Translations under genes and position numbers: made by a program
Notes under the pieces: model-generated
Seen by the model: only the letters and a program-made list of their open reading frames with translations
Databases searched by the model: none
Told to the model about the DNA's origin: nothing
Shown here: positions 25,448 through 34,131 of the stretch, piece by piece
How positions within the stretch are numbered: position 1 is the first letter of the stretch
Layout of the letters: the number at the start of each line of letters is the position of its first letter
NCBI RefSeq assembly: GCF_002261425.1
Contig: NZ_NEVJ01000003.1
Coordinates: 3,596,001-3,660,000 of the forward strand
Direction of reading: 5' to 3'
Source of the DNA: Bordetella genomosp. 9
Lineage (GTDB): Bacteria > Pseudomonadota > Gammaproteobacteria > Burkholderiales > Burkholderiaceae_B
DNA: 64,000 nt

Positions 25448-27034
25448 ATGAAAAAAGCAATCGGCGTGGTCGTGGGCGTGGTGGTCGTGGTGGGCGCCGC
25501 CTGGACCGCGGGGGCCTGGTACACCGGCAAGCGTCTGGAAGACATCGCGCGCCAACAGGTTGCCGAAGGCAATACCAAGCTGCAGACGCTGTTCCCCGGC
25601 GGCAAGGTCGTGCTGACGCTGGAAAGCCTGGAGCGCCACGTGTTCTCCACCGACACGATGGTGCGCGTGCGGGTCCACAGCGATGCGCACGGCCAGACGC
25701 CCGCGCGCGAGGACCTGATCGACATCGCTTCCCACGTGGGGCACGGTCCTTTCCCCCTGCAACGGATCAAGCGCCTGCAATTGGCGCCCGTCATGGCGGC
25801 CGGCGAATTCCATCTGCAGGACAACGACACCGTGCACGCCTGGTACGCGCTGACCAAGGGTGTCGCGCCGGTGTCCGGCGACACCGTGGTGTCCTACGAC
25901 CAGGCGGTATCCGGCACCCTGCGGGTCGAGCCGGTCAAGCTGGCGCGCGACGATGCCACGCTGGACTTCTCCGGCCTGTCCATGAACTACAGCCAGGACG
26001 CCGGCAAGCACGTGCGCGCCGACGGCGCCATCGACAGCGTGACCTTCAAGGCGCTGAAGGGCGAGGCGCCCGGCCAGGTCGAGGTCACCGGCGTGACGCT
26101 GAATTCGGATATGCGTCCGGGTCCCGCCGACCTGCAGGTGGGCAATACCGCGCTGGGCGTCAAGCGCATCGCGCTGACGCTGGCCGATGAGGCCCCCGTC
26201 GTACTGACCGGCTACAGCCAGCGCACCGAGATCGCGGAAGACAAGGGCCTGCTGGGCGTGCATGCGGCCTATGACGTCGCCATGATCAATGTGGGCGGAC
26301 GGGACATCGGCACCGCCCAGATATCGGCGGGCGCGAAGAACCTGGCGCCGGACGCCATCAAGTCGCTGGCCAACCTGTATGGCCGCCTGTGGTCGCGCGC
26401 CATGGACCAGGCCCAGGCCAAGGGCGGTGCCGCCGACGCGCCGGCGCAGCCCGAGCTGAGCACGGAGGAACAGGCGCTGGCGCTGTCGGCGCGCGATGCG
26501 CTGCTGGCGGCCAAGCCCAACATCTACATCGATCCCATCCTGCTGAAGGGCGCGCACGGCGAAGCCCGTTTCACCCTGAACCTGGATCTGGCTAAGCCGG
26601 AAAAGGCCGATCTGCCCGTCGACGAGCGCATCGCGCAGACCCTGCGCAAGCTGGACGCGCGGCTCTCCGTCGCGCAACCCCTGATCGCCGACCTGCTGGC
26701 CGAAAACATGCAGCGCGACGGGATGGACGCGGCCGCCGCCAGCGCGCAGGCGCAGGCCTTGACGGCCATCATGGGCAAGGCGGCGGCGTCGTCCGGCTAC
26801 GCGACCGTGCAGGGCTCGGACATCGTCTCGACCCTGCATTACGCCGACCGCATGGTCGACCTGAACGGCAACAAGATGCCGCTGGACCAGTTCGCGGGCA
26901 TGGTGCTGCAGGGCGTGATGGGCATGATGGCGCAACCGGGCGCCGATGATCCCGACCAGGACGATCCCGACGCCGACGAGCCGGACGACGATGCGGCACC
27001 CGGCGCGGCCCCCGGCACTGCCATGCCGCGCTGA
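25448..27034 (+). CDS. YdgA/DUF945 family protein
   Basis: This 528-residue protein begins with one hydrophobic segment (AIGVVVGVVVVVGAAWTAGAW, residues 4-24), then the DUF945 start WYTGKRLEDIARQQVAEGN. The long periplasmic part is rich in beta strands with repeated TL-x-F-x-L patterns. The C-terminus is acidic, with Asp repeats around residues 503-519. The family member YdgA of E. coli is an inner-membrane-anchored envelope protein of unclear function. The ATG at 25448 is preferred over 25424 because it puts the charged MKK directly before the hydrophobic segment. Confidence 0.8.
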   Translation: MKKAIGVVVGVVVVVGAAWTAGAWYTGKRLEDIARQQVAEGNTKLQTLFPGGKVVLTLESLERHVFSTDTMVRVRVHSDAHGQTPAREDLIDIASHVGHGPFPLQRIKRLQLAPVMAAGEFHLQDNDTVHAWYALTKGVAPVSGDTVVSYDQAVSGTLRVEPVKLARDDATLDFSGLSMNYSQDAGKHVRADGAIDSVTFKALKGEAPGQVEVTGVTLNSDMRPGPADLQVGNTALGVKRIALTLADEAPVVLTGYSQRTEIAEDKGLLGVHAAYDVAMINVGGRDIGTAQISAGAKNLAPDAIKSLANLYGRLWSRAMDQAQAKGGAADAPAQPELSTEEQALALSARDALLAAKPNIYIDPILLKGAHGEARFTLNLDLAKPEKADLPVDERIAQTLRKLDARLSVAQPLIADLLAENMQRDGMDAAAASAQAQALTAIMGKAAASSGYATVQGSDIVSTLHYADRMVDLNGNKMPLDQFAGMVLQGVMGMMAQPGADDPDQDDPDADEPDDDAAPGAAPGTAMPR

Positions 27035-27071
27035 CCCGGCGCACGATCCGGCGCACGATCCGAACGCGCGG

Positions 27072-28433
27072 TCAGTCCAGGCGTTGCGCCAGCGCGCCGA
27101 CCACGGCCGCGCGGCGCGCGCTGTCCTGGAAACCCTTGGCGATGCCGCACCATTCGGGGCGGCTGCGCGCTTCCTTGATTTCGTCGGGCAGCGCAGCGTC
27201 GCGCCAGGGGTCCTGTTCGGTGCCGGCCAGCCGCACGGGATCGCGCGCGGCGTGGCCGCGCCGTTCCAGGGCGCGCAGCAGCGCGCGCTGCCGCACGGCC
27301 AGCAGGCGCAGCACCGCATCGTCGACGCTGAGTTCGCGTTCGCCGCGCAGCCTGCCGCCCAGCCGCTTGCCGAAACGCTCGATGCCTTGCCACATGCCGC
27401 CGGCGGCGGCGCCGATCAGCGCCGCCGTGCCCAGGCTGAGCCCGGCCAGCATCAGGTCGACGGCGGCGCCCGCCATCGCGCCGGTCGCCATGCCGATGCC
27501 GACCTCGACGCCGGCATCCTGCAGCGCGCGCGGATGGAACAGGTCCATGCCCCAGCGCTGGCCATCCAGCGGCAGCAGATCGCGCGCATAGTCGTCGGCG
27601 CGAAAGTTGTACAAGGCCAGCAGGGCATCGACGCAGGCCTGTTCGCGTTGCCGCGCGGTATCGCGCAGGCTGCGCGTGGCCGCTTCCACCGCCGCGTCGC
27701 CGGATCCGCAGGTCAGGCGCAGCGACGCGACGTCGACCAGTAATTCGGCGATCAGGCGCAAGGCCGCGGCATGGCGCTCGCGGCGTTCGCGCGCCAGCGT
27801 ATCGGACAGGCCGTGCAATACATCCGCATGCCGATCGAGCAGCACCGCCAGGCGATCGTAAAGCTGCTGTTCGCCATCCAGCGGCGGCGCGACGGTGTCG
27901 AACTCCAGCAAGGCGTGCAGGCCCAGGCGCGCCATGGCGTCGCGCCATTGCGCCGCCCGATGCGCGGGCGCATGCACGAAGTTCAGCACCGGCAGCAAGG
28001 GCCGGCCGCAGGCGGCCAGCAGCGCCAATTCATCGCGATGCTTGCCCAGCACCGGATCGCGGGCGTCGATGACGTACAGCGCGGCGTCGCATTCCAGCAT
28101 CTTTTCCAGCACGCGCGCTTCCTGTTCGAAGCGGCGATGCGCTTCCGGCGAGTCCAGGAACAGCCGTATGCGGTCGGGGCCGTCCAACCGGCGATCGCCG
28201 CAAAGGTGCTCGATGTATTCGAGCAGCGCGATGCTGTCTTCCATGCCGGGCGTATCGAACCACGCCAGCACCGCGCGGCCATCCAGCCGCAGCCGGGCGC
28301 CCTGCACCTGCCGCGTGGTGCCGGGACTGTCGGCGACGTCGCCGAAGCCCGGGTCGCGCGTCAAGGTACGCAGCAGCGAGGTCTTGCCGGTATTGGTGTG
28401 GCCGACGACGGCGATCTGCAACAGGTCAGCCAT
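27072..28433 (-). CDS. Membrane-associated GTPase with DUF3482 domain
   Basis: This 453-residue protein has an N-terminal Era/TrmE-like GTPase domain: G1 GHTNTGKTS at residues 11-19, a Thr switch (SPGTTRQ) and G3 DTPG. The G4 motif is replaced by LNFVHA. The C-terminal half is DUF3482, with a Gly/Ala-rich hydrophobic region (about residues 310-350, VGIGMATGAMAGAAVDLMLAG and following) that could insert into a membrane. It overlaps the upstream DUF2868 gene by eight bases, so they are coupled. The function is unknown. Confidence 0.82.
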   Translation of the reverse strand: MADLLQIAVVGHTNTGKTSLLRTLTRDPGFGDVADSPGTTRQVQGARLRLDGRAVLAWFDTPGMEDSIALLEYIEHLCGDRRLDGPDRIRLFLDSPEAHRRFEQEARVLEKMLECDAALYVIDARDPVLGKHRDELALLAACGRPLLPVLNFVHAPAHRAAQWRDAMARLGLHALLEFDTVAPPLDGEQQLYDRLAVLLDRHADVLHGLSDTLARERRERHAAALRLIAELLVDVASLRLTCGSGDAAVEAATRSLRDTARQREQACVDALLALYNFRADDYARDLLPLDGQRWGMDLFHPRALQDAGVEVGIGMATGAMAGAAVDLMLAGLSLGTAALIGAAAGGMWQGIERFGKRLGGRLRGERELSVDDAVLRLLAVRQRALLRALERRGHAARDPVRLAGTEQDPWRDAALPDEIKEARSRPEWCGIAKGFQDSARRAAVVGALAQRLD

Positions 28434-29937
28434 CCTCGCCTCCGAGCCAGTGCAGGGGCCGGTCGGCGTCGCGCATGATGGCGTCGGCGGACATGCCGGC
28501 TTCCAGCAGGCGCGCGCGCCACGTGGCGCCGCGGTCCGCCGGGGTGTCGGCGGCGCCGGGCGACCGCGGGGCCGCCATCAGCCAGATGCGCGTCTCACCC
28601 GCTTTGCCGGCGAGTTCCGCGATCAACGCCAGCGTGCCGCGGTCGGGCGTCTGCCGCGCGTCGCAGGCCAGCAGCAGCCGGCGCGCGGGCGCCTGCGTCA
28701 TGGCGTCCAGCAGCGCGTGCCGTTGCTCGCGGCTATCCAGGTTGCCCGCAACACGCACCGGGTCCGGCAGGTCGGCCGGCGGCCACGGGCTGTCCTCCGG
28801 CAGCTCCAGCCCGGCCAGGACGTCGCGTCCGCCGGTGGCCGGCAAGGGCGCGGCGGCGATGCGGCGCGCCGGGATCACGGCCTGGCCGTCCACGGGTGAC
28901 GGGCCTTCCCGGTCCAGCGTCTCGGCGGGCGGTTGCAGCCGGCCGCGCAGCGCGGCGTAGCCCGGCAGCGTCATATCGACACGCAGGCGGCGCGCGGCGG
29001 CCCGCAGGCGCAGCACGCTGACCAGCCAGGCGATGAGCCGCGGCAGGATGCCATAGACGGCCAGCAAGCCGACCAGCCACCAGGCCCATTGCGCCTGCGC
29101 CGCCGCCGGCAGCACGTGGGTGCCATCGCTCAGGCGGACGATGTCGGCATCCGGCAGCGCGAATCCCAGCTGGGCCGGCAACCAGCCCAAGGCCCGGGTC
29201 AGGTCGACGAAGGTGTCCGGCGCCAGCAGCGTGGTGGCCCAGGCGAAGCGATAGCGCGCGGTCGACAATACGGCCAGGGCGGTGGCCAGGGCCGCGGTCA
29301 GGCCGGCCAGCCAGAGCAGATGGCTGATCGCGCCGAACAGCCAGCGCGTCGCCCCGGCGCGCGCCATCAGGGCCATCAAGGCCTGTGGCGGCAGGGCCGC
29401 GTCCGGGCCGCGGGCCACTTTACGGGTCAGCCAGAGCCAGGCGCGTCCCAGTCCGCCGCCGGGTGTGGCATGCACGGCGAATGCGCCCAGCCACAACAGG
29501 AAAGTGAGCGCATGCAAGCCCAGCAAGGCCGCCGCCGCCCAGATGATGTTGACGACGCGCGTGCCGTCGCCCAGTGCGCTCCATGCCGTGGCCGCGCCGG
29601 TCAGCAATGCCAGCACGAGCAGCACGACGGCGGCGATGCCCGCCCCGCGCCGCCATGCGGCAATGCGCGCGTCCAGCTGTTCGCGGCGGGCGATCAGGCG
29701 CGCGCGGAGCAGCACGCGTTGTTCGATGGCGCCGTCGGCGCGGCGCGCCTGGCGCACCGGGTCCTGGTCTTCCAGCGGACCCCAATGCTCTTCGCGCAGG
29801 CGTACGGTTTCGGCCACCCACAGATCGGTGAACGTGGGCGCGGACTGCGTGGGCCGATCCTGGCCGGACGTGTTCAGTCCCGGCGGATGGACTCCCGGCG
29901 GATGGCGATACCCGGCGCGCGACTCTGGCGCCGCCAT
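28426..29937 (-). CDS. DUF2868 multi-pass membrane protein
   Basis: This 503-residue protein has a Pro-rich N-terminus, the segment LWVAETVRLREEHWG, and about four hydrophobic helices between residues 95 and 300 (GIAAVVLLVLALLTGAATAW, ALLGLHALTFLLWLGAF and others). A soluble C-terminal domain ends shortly before the GTPase start. DUF2868 proteins are typically encoded beside DUF3482 GTPases, as here. The ATG at 29937 follows GGGAG, and a TGATATG junction links it to the DUF1232 gene. A GTG at 29955 is less well placed. Confidence 0.8.
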   Translation of the reverse strand: MAAPESRAGYRHPPGVHPPGLNTSGQDRPTQSAPTFTDLWVAETVRLREEHWGPLEDQDPVRQARRADGAIEQRVLLRARLIARREQLDARIAAWRRGAGIAAVVLLVLALLTGAATAWSALGDGTRVVNIIWAAAALLGLHALTFLLWLGAFAVHATPGGGLGRAWLWLTRKVARGPDAALPPQALMALMARAGATRWLFGAISHLLWLAGLTAALATALAVLSTARYRFAWATTLLAPDTFVDLTRALGWLPAQLGFALPDADIVRLSDGTHVLPAAAQAQWAWWLVGLLAVYGILPRLIAWLVSVLRLRAAARRLRVDMTLPGYAALRGRLQPPAETLDREGPSPVDGQAVIPARRIAAAPLPATGGRDVLAGLELPEDSPWPPADLPDPVRVAGNLDSREQRHALLDAMTQAPARRLLLACDARQTPDRGTLALIAELAGKAGETRIWLMAAPRSPGAADTPADRGATWRARLLEAGMSADAIMRDADRPLHWLGGEDG

Positions 29938-29938
29938 A

Positions 29939-30316
29939 TCACTCCCGCGGCGCACCGCTCGCCGGGTCGGCGTCGCCGAACCATTGCCGCAGGCGAGCGT
30001 CCGCTTGCCGTTTGACGTCGTCGGTGATGTACACGGCGACCGTCGCCAGCGCCGCCGCCATGACGGCCAGGTCGTCCGTGTAGCCGGCCAGCGGCGCCAG
30101 ATCGGGGATGGCGTCCAGCGGCAGGACGAAATAGCCCAGCGCGCCGTAGATCACCCTTTTTGCCCATTTGGGCGTGCCGGGGGCCTGCAGCGCATAGAAC
30201 AGCCAAAGGGCTTTTTCCACGGCCTGGCGGCCGGCTCCCTTGGCGTGGCGTGTCAGCTTGCGCCAGAAGCGGGGCGGCGTATAGGCGGATTCGTAAGCGG
30301 GCTGCATGTCCACCAT
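29939..30316 (-). CDS. DUF1232 (YkvA-like) membrane protein
   Basis: This protein of 125 residues has the DUF1232 core KRVIYGALGYFVLPLDAIPD followed by LAPLAGYTDDLAVM (about residues 60-95), a hydrophobic patch with conserved PxDxIPD. The family is small and uncharacterised. It is the first gene of an operon with the DUF2868 and DUF3482 genes. GAGGA lies five bases before the ATG at 30316. The long frame extending upstream to 30886 has no family match and is not used. Confidence 0.8.
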   Translation of the reverse strand: MVDMQPAYESAYTPPRFWRKLTRHAKGAGRQAVEKALWLFYALQAPGTPKWAKRVIYGALGYFVLPLDAIPDLAPLAGYTDDLAVMAAALATVAVYITDDVKRQADARLRQWFGDADPASGAPRE

Positions 30317-30912
30317 GATGTCCTCGGCAAGACGCCGCGGCGCTCCAGGGCGCCACGCGCGGGCCTTCGATTGTAGCCGTCCGCGCTGGCGCGGCCCCCG
30401 CGCGCGGGCCTCGCCATAAGATTTGCCGAAGATATTGATTTTTGCCTGAAGATGGCGCATAATTCGAAAGTTGTCGCGAATCGCCGGCTGGATCTCACAC
30501 CAGTCAAACCCCGGGCAAACCAGAAATAGTACAGCCCCAGGCATTCCGACAGGCAAACCTGAACGGTTGGTACCGCACGGCGGTGGCTCGATTATCGAAG
30601 TCCCGCTGGCGCGATCATGCCGCTCGCGCAAACCCACCCCAGCTCGTGTCGTGGCAAGACAGCCACGCCGGTTCGCGCGCCGGGCCCGCTTCTTGCTCCC
30701 GGCGACCGCCTCGGTGTCCTCAGCCATCAGGCTGACGTCACCTGAACCAAACGCAGCAATGATTCGGTCATCACATTGGGCCACGATGTCGCTATTGCGA
30801 GATCGTACCCATGACCGGCTCAACGCCGCGTGCAGCTCATGCCATTCCAGGGCCGCAAGCCCGGGCGGCTCCGTCCTTGGAGGCATGCTTTTAGTTTTGG
30901 AAAATAATCAAA
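30317..30912. other. Intergenic region of about 600 bp without a recognisable gene
   Basis: The segment near 30420-30480 is relatively AT-rich and probably holds the promoter of the DUF1232 operon. An AT-rich run at 30886-30912 precedes the next gene. The open frames between have no start site, no family match and an atypical composition. I see no RNA gene or repeat. Confidence 0.5.
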
Positions 30913-31227
30913 ATGACGATTTCTACTCAACCTACTCTTCTGCCTCGCGCCGATCGTGCGCTGGACGGCACTCCCATCCATGTCGGCGACATCGTGCACC
31001 TGCGCCTCGCCGACGGTCCCGTCGTGAAGGCGCGCGTCATCTATAACGCGCCCCTCAACGGCGACACGACGTACACCACCGACTTGGTGACGCGCCGGGC
31101 GGAAAACGGCCGCACGCTGAAGCTGCGTTTCCGTTTCCGCCACGAACATGTGCATGACGTCGAACCCGTCTGCGGCAAGATCCGCGCGTCGGCCCCCCGG
31201 GCCGCGCTGCAAGCTTCCGCGCGATAA
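30913..31227 (+). CDS. Conserved hypothetical protein, 104 aa
   Basis: I do not recognise this small soluble protein. It has a strand-rich centre (GDIVHLRLADGPVVKARVIYN) and a basic segment (RTLKLRFRFRHEHVHDVEPV), without signal peptide or membrane helix. The overall look is a small beta-barrel of the kind that binds nucleic acid or other proteins, which is a guess. An AT-rich promoter-like region precedes it and a 9-bp-stem hairpin follows it. Confidence 0.6.
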   Translation: MTISTQPTLLPRADRALDGTPIHVGDIVHLRLADGPVVKARVIYNAPLNGDTTYTTDLVTRRAENGRTLKLRFRFRHEHVHDVEPVCGKIRASAPRAALQASAR

Positions 31228-31520
31228 CATGATGTCCTCCCGCTGCGCGCCGAACGCCCTCGCGCGCAGCGCCGCATAGCGTCTATGCGGTTTGTCGACC
31301 GGTCGCTCGATCGGTCCGGCTGTTTGTCCGTCTATCGGTTTGTCTGTTGGTCCGTTAATCCCCGCCCCCAGGAACCGCCCCCACGGCGTCGAGACCGAAG
31401 GAACTTGCGCGCGTGGTCCAGGCTGCCGCCGCGCCCTGAATCGTCCGATTCCCCGTGGCGCCGCACGGATACCGCCTTGGCACCGTGACGCCGCGTCCAT
31501 CAAGACCAGGAGACGCGCAC
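31228..31520. other. Intergenic region with imperfect short repeats
   Basis: Around 31290-31360 the sequence repeats imperfect TCGGTTTGTC / TCGGTCCG-type units. No gene or clear control site is visible apart from the hairpin listed separately. Confidence 0.4.
31242..31270 (+). terminator. Hairpin after the 104-aa gene
   Basis: GCTGCGCGC and GCGCGCAGC form a perfect 9-bp stem around an 11-base loop, 14 bases after the stop codon. There is no U-tract, so it is a terminator-like or mRNA-end hairpin. Confidence 0.45.
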
Positions 31521-32768
31521 ATGCTTCCCGGGCAGGCACATAGACCTTCTTCCACACCTGTCGCAGCCCCGGCGCCGGCCGCGGATCGCAATGTCGGGGT
31601 CACCGAAGGCGGACATACCTTCGTTGCCCAGGCCGCGCTCGCGCCGGATGGGTGCGCCGCCGCGCCGCATTCACGCGCCCGCGCGACGCTGGCACGCCGC
31701 GACGGCTGGAGCCCCTTTGCATTTGGCCGGCGCCTGCGTGGCCAGCAGGCCGCGCGTGGCGTGGTGCGCCACGCGGCGGGTTTGGGTGCTACCACGCCGG
31801 GCGCTACCACGCCAGCGGTGTCGCACGGCGATGCGCCATCTCCGGGATCGGGCGATGCGCCCGCGCCCCGTATGCCGCGCAGGGAGATCCGCCGGGACGC
31901 CCAGAAGGAAGCCGCATCGCTGCGCTTCGTTCCGCTGACGCAGGGCGCGCAGCTTCCGTCTTCGGCCTTCCCGCATGGGCGCGCCGGCCATGGCCCGATG
32001 ATTGCCGCGGTGGCCCGGCACGACCCCCGCGCCGGGCCGTCCGTGGCTTCGTGGCCGCGGCGCCTGCTCTCCACGGTGAAATACCGCATCCGCTACTGGA
32101 CCGCGCCGGGCGAACATCGCAAGGCATTGCGCATGGCCTATACGCGCGAAAAAGTCGTCGGCGCCACCTATGTGTTCCTCAACGCCATGCTTTCCGACGA
32201 GCCGCCAGACCGGCATTTTCTGGAACTGGAAAGACAGGTGCGGCGCCTGGACGGCCGCATGGGCGTGCATCCCGACATCAGCGAGGAAAGCGCGCGCGTG
32301 CTGCGCGACGCCGCTGAACGCACGGCCGCCACCCGCCGCAACGTCCGCGGCCGGATGCTGGCGCTGCAGCGCGAAGCATTGCTGCCCGCCGCGGCGGGAT
32401 GGGTCGAGTACCGCCGCGCCGATGCCATCCTGCTGGCGCTGGAATCGCGCATCGTGATCGCCATTGCCCTGTATGGCGACGCCCTGCGCTGCATCGCCGC
32501 CATCGACGTCGACAACGACGCGGTCTGCGACGCCATCGGCGGCATCGTCGAAACCGTGCTCGCCAGGGAAGCGCAAACCGTCTGCCTGCAGCGCAGGCAA
32601 TGGTTGCGATCGGCCGTCGACCGGCTACCCCAGCGCACGCTGGTGCGGCTGCAAACCGTGCTGTCCGGGCATGCCTGCGGCGGGGCCTACCAGGACTTCC
32701 GGGATGATCTGATGCAGTTCGTCGAAGCCAGGACGAGCGATTGTCGTCCAGTGGCTGGTGCCGGCTAG
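31521..32768 (+). CDS. Unrecognised protein, 415 aa, overlapping the tRNA-Thr 3' end
   Basis: I do not recognise this protein. The first ~160 residues are low-complexity Ala/Pro/Arg/Gly and look disordered. The second part (about residues 175-405) is helical, with YWTAPGEHRKALRMAYTREK, RHFLELERQVRRLDG and a hydrophobic stretch ADAILLALESRIVIAIALYGD. AGGAG precedes the ATG at 31521. Its last four codons lie inside the tRNA-Thr gene on the other strand, with the TAG in the acceptor stem. A disordered head with a helical body is seen in many secreted effectors, but nothing here proves that. Confidence 0.6.
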   Translation: MLPGQAHRPSSTPVAAPAPAADRNVGVTEGGHTFVAQAALAPDGCAAAPHSRARATLARRDGWSPFAFGRRLRGQQAARGVVRHAAGLGATTPGATTPAVSHGDAPSPGSGDAPAPRMPRREIRRDAQKEAASLRFVPLTQGAQLPSSAFPHGRAGHGPMIAAVARHDPRAGPSVASWPRRLLSTVKYRIRYWTAPGEHRKALRMAYTREKVVGATYVFLNAMLSDEPPDRHFLELERQVRRLDGRMGVHPDISEESARVLRDAAERTAATRRNVRGRMLALQREALLPAAAGWVEYRRADAILLALESRIVIAIALYGDALRCIAAIDVDNDAVCDAIGGIVETVLAREAQTVCLQRRQWLRSAVDRLPQRTLVRLQTVLSGHACGGAYQDFRDDLMQFVEARTSDCRPVAGAG

Positions 32769-32831
32769 AGGAATCGAACCCCCGACCTTCGCATTACAAG
32801 TGCGCTGCTCTACCAACTGAGCTAAGCCGGC
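32756..32831 (-). tRNA. tRNA-Thr (anticodon TGT)
   Basis: A full cloverleaf reads on the minus strand: acceptor GCCGGCT pairs with AGCCGGC, D-arm GCTC/GAGC, anticodon loop CTTGTAA (anticodon TGT), T-arm with GGTTCGATTCC. The terminal CCA is encoded (32756-32758). The convergent 415-aa gene ends inside it. Confidence 0.95.
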
Positions 32832-32922
32832 CCTGCGTCATGCCGTGGCGGTGCATGGCATGGCGCGAAGACGTGCATTGTATACGTGGCGCCAGGCGCC
32901 GTCAGAGCGCGCCGGCGCCCGC

Positions 32923-33393
32923 TTATTTGACGATGGTCAGATGCGGCCGGGGCGGCGGGGTATCGTCGTCCTTGCCGTCGGATTTGTCGCCCTGCGCGCC
33001 TTGCGCCGCGGCGCCTTCGATGGTGTCCGGACTGCCTTCGCGGCCAGGGCGTGGCGTGGCCGTGTCGTCGTCGTCCTGTACTTCGAACCCCATGCCGGCG
33101 CCGGTTTCGCGCGCATAGATGGCGCTGACCGCGCCCACCGGTACGGACACCATTTCGACCACGCCGTTGAACCGGGCCTGGAATTCGATGTACTCGTTGC
33201 CCAGCAACAGCTTGTTCGTCGCCAGGTTGCCGATGTTCAGCGTGATCTGCCCGTCCCGCACATGGGCGGGCGGCACCATGGTGCGGTCGTTGACCTGCAC
33301 CACGACGTAGGGCGTGTAGCCGTTATCCGTGCACCACTCGTGCAGTGCGCGGATCAGATACGGTTTGGTCGATGATTCACCCATTGATGCCAT
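32923..33393 (-). CDS. sspB: ClpXP specificity-enhancing factor SspB
   Basis: This 156-residue adaptor delivers ssrA-tagged proteins to ClpXP. The folded domain (about residues 8-108) has the SspB core KPYLIRALHEWCTDNGYTPYVVV, then LNIGNLATNKL and FNGVVEMVSVPVGAVSAIYARE. A flexible acidic linker follows, and the C-terminal tail ends RPHLTIVK, the ClpX-binding peptide. It follows sspA directly, as in the classic sspAB operon. An ATG at 33384 is an alternative start. Confidence 0.94.
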   Translation of the reverse strand: MASMGESSTKPYLIRALHEWCTDNGYTPYVVVQVNDRTMVPPAHVRDGQITLNIGNLATNKLLLGNEYIEFQARFNGVVEMVSVPVGAVSAIYARETGAGMGFEVQDDDDTATPRPGREGSPDTIEGAAAQGAQGDKSDGKDDDTPPPRPHLTIVK

Positions 33394-33394
33394 C

Positions 33395-34006
33395 CTAGCG
33401 ACGCATCACCTTCTCGGAAGGCGTGAGCGCTTCGATATAGGCCGGGCGCGAGAAGATGCGTTCCGCGTACTTCTGCAGCGGCGCGGCATTCTTCGGCAGC
33501 TCGATGCCGTAATGGTCCAGGCGCCACAGCAGGGGCGCGACGGCGACGTCCAGCATGGAGAACTCGTCGCCCAGCATGTACTTGTTCTTCAGCAGCATCG
33601 GCGCGAGCTGGGCCAGGCGATCGCGGATGTTCTGGCGGGCACGGTCCAGGCGCTTTTCGTCGGGCTTGGCGTTGCGGTCTTCCAGCACCGACACGTGGAC
33701 GAACAGTTCCTTTTCGAAGTTGTACAGGAACAGGCGGGTACGCGCGCGCATCACCGGATCGGCGGGCATCAGCTGCGGATGCGGGAAGCGTTCGTCGATG
33801 TATTCGTTGATGATGTTCGACTCGTACAGCACCAGGTCGCGTTCGACCAGGATAGGCACCTGGCCGTAGGGGTTCATGACCGAAATGTCTTCCGGCTTGT
33901 TGTACAGGTCGATGTCCCGGATTTCAAAGTCCATGCCCTTTTCGAACAATACAAAACGGCAGCGCTGCGAAAACGGGCACGTGGTTCCGGAATAAAGCAC
34001 CATCAT
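33395..34006 (-). CDS. sspA: Stringent starvation protein A (GST-fold)
   Basis: This 203-residue protein has a thioredoxin-like N-domain (MVLYSGTTCPFSQRCRFVLFEKG, then PYGQVPILVERDLVLYESNIINEYIDE) and a helical C-domain. SspA binds RNA polymerase and alters transcription under starvation. It lies between petC and sspB, a typical beta-proteobacterial arrangement, with 125 bp to petC. Confidence 0.93.
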   Translation of the reverse strand: MMVLYSGTTCPFSQRCRFVLFEKGMDFEIRDIDLYNKPEDISVMNPYGQVPILVERDLVLYESNIINEYIDERFPHPQLMPADPVMRARTRLFLYNFEKELFVHVSVLEDRNAKPDEKRLDRARQNIRDRLAQLAPMLLKNKYMLGDEFSMLDVAVAPLLWRLDHYGIELPKNAAPLQKYAERIFSRPAYIEALTPSEKVMRR

Positions 34007-34131
34007 GGCGGTAAGTCCTTGTATGAAAAGCGAAAGGCCAGCGCCGCCAATCTAGCAGGCGCTGGCCCCAATTGCCAGGGGGGGCGTCATGCCGGGGCAT
34101 GCGCGGCCCGGCCCCTGTGGGGTTGTGCCGA

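Noticed and set aside
25406..27319. 637-codon minus-strand open frame
   Set aside because: It is antisense to the DUF945 gene, which has a promoter box and family features.
30471..31046. 191-codon open frame in the 600-bp gap
   Set aside because: There is no ribosome site and no family match; composition is atypical, and it runs into the next gene in another frame.
32756..32831. tRNA-Thr as an active attachment site of an island
   Set aside because: No integrase, no repeat of the tRNA 3' end and no change in gene type is visible nearby; only the overlap with the unknown gene remains.
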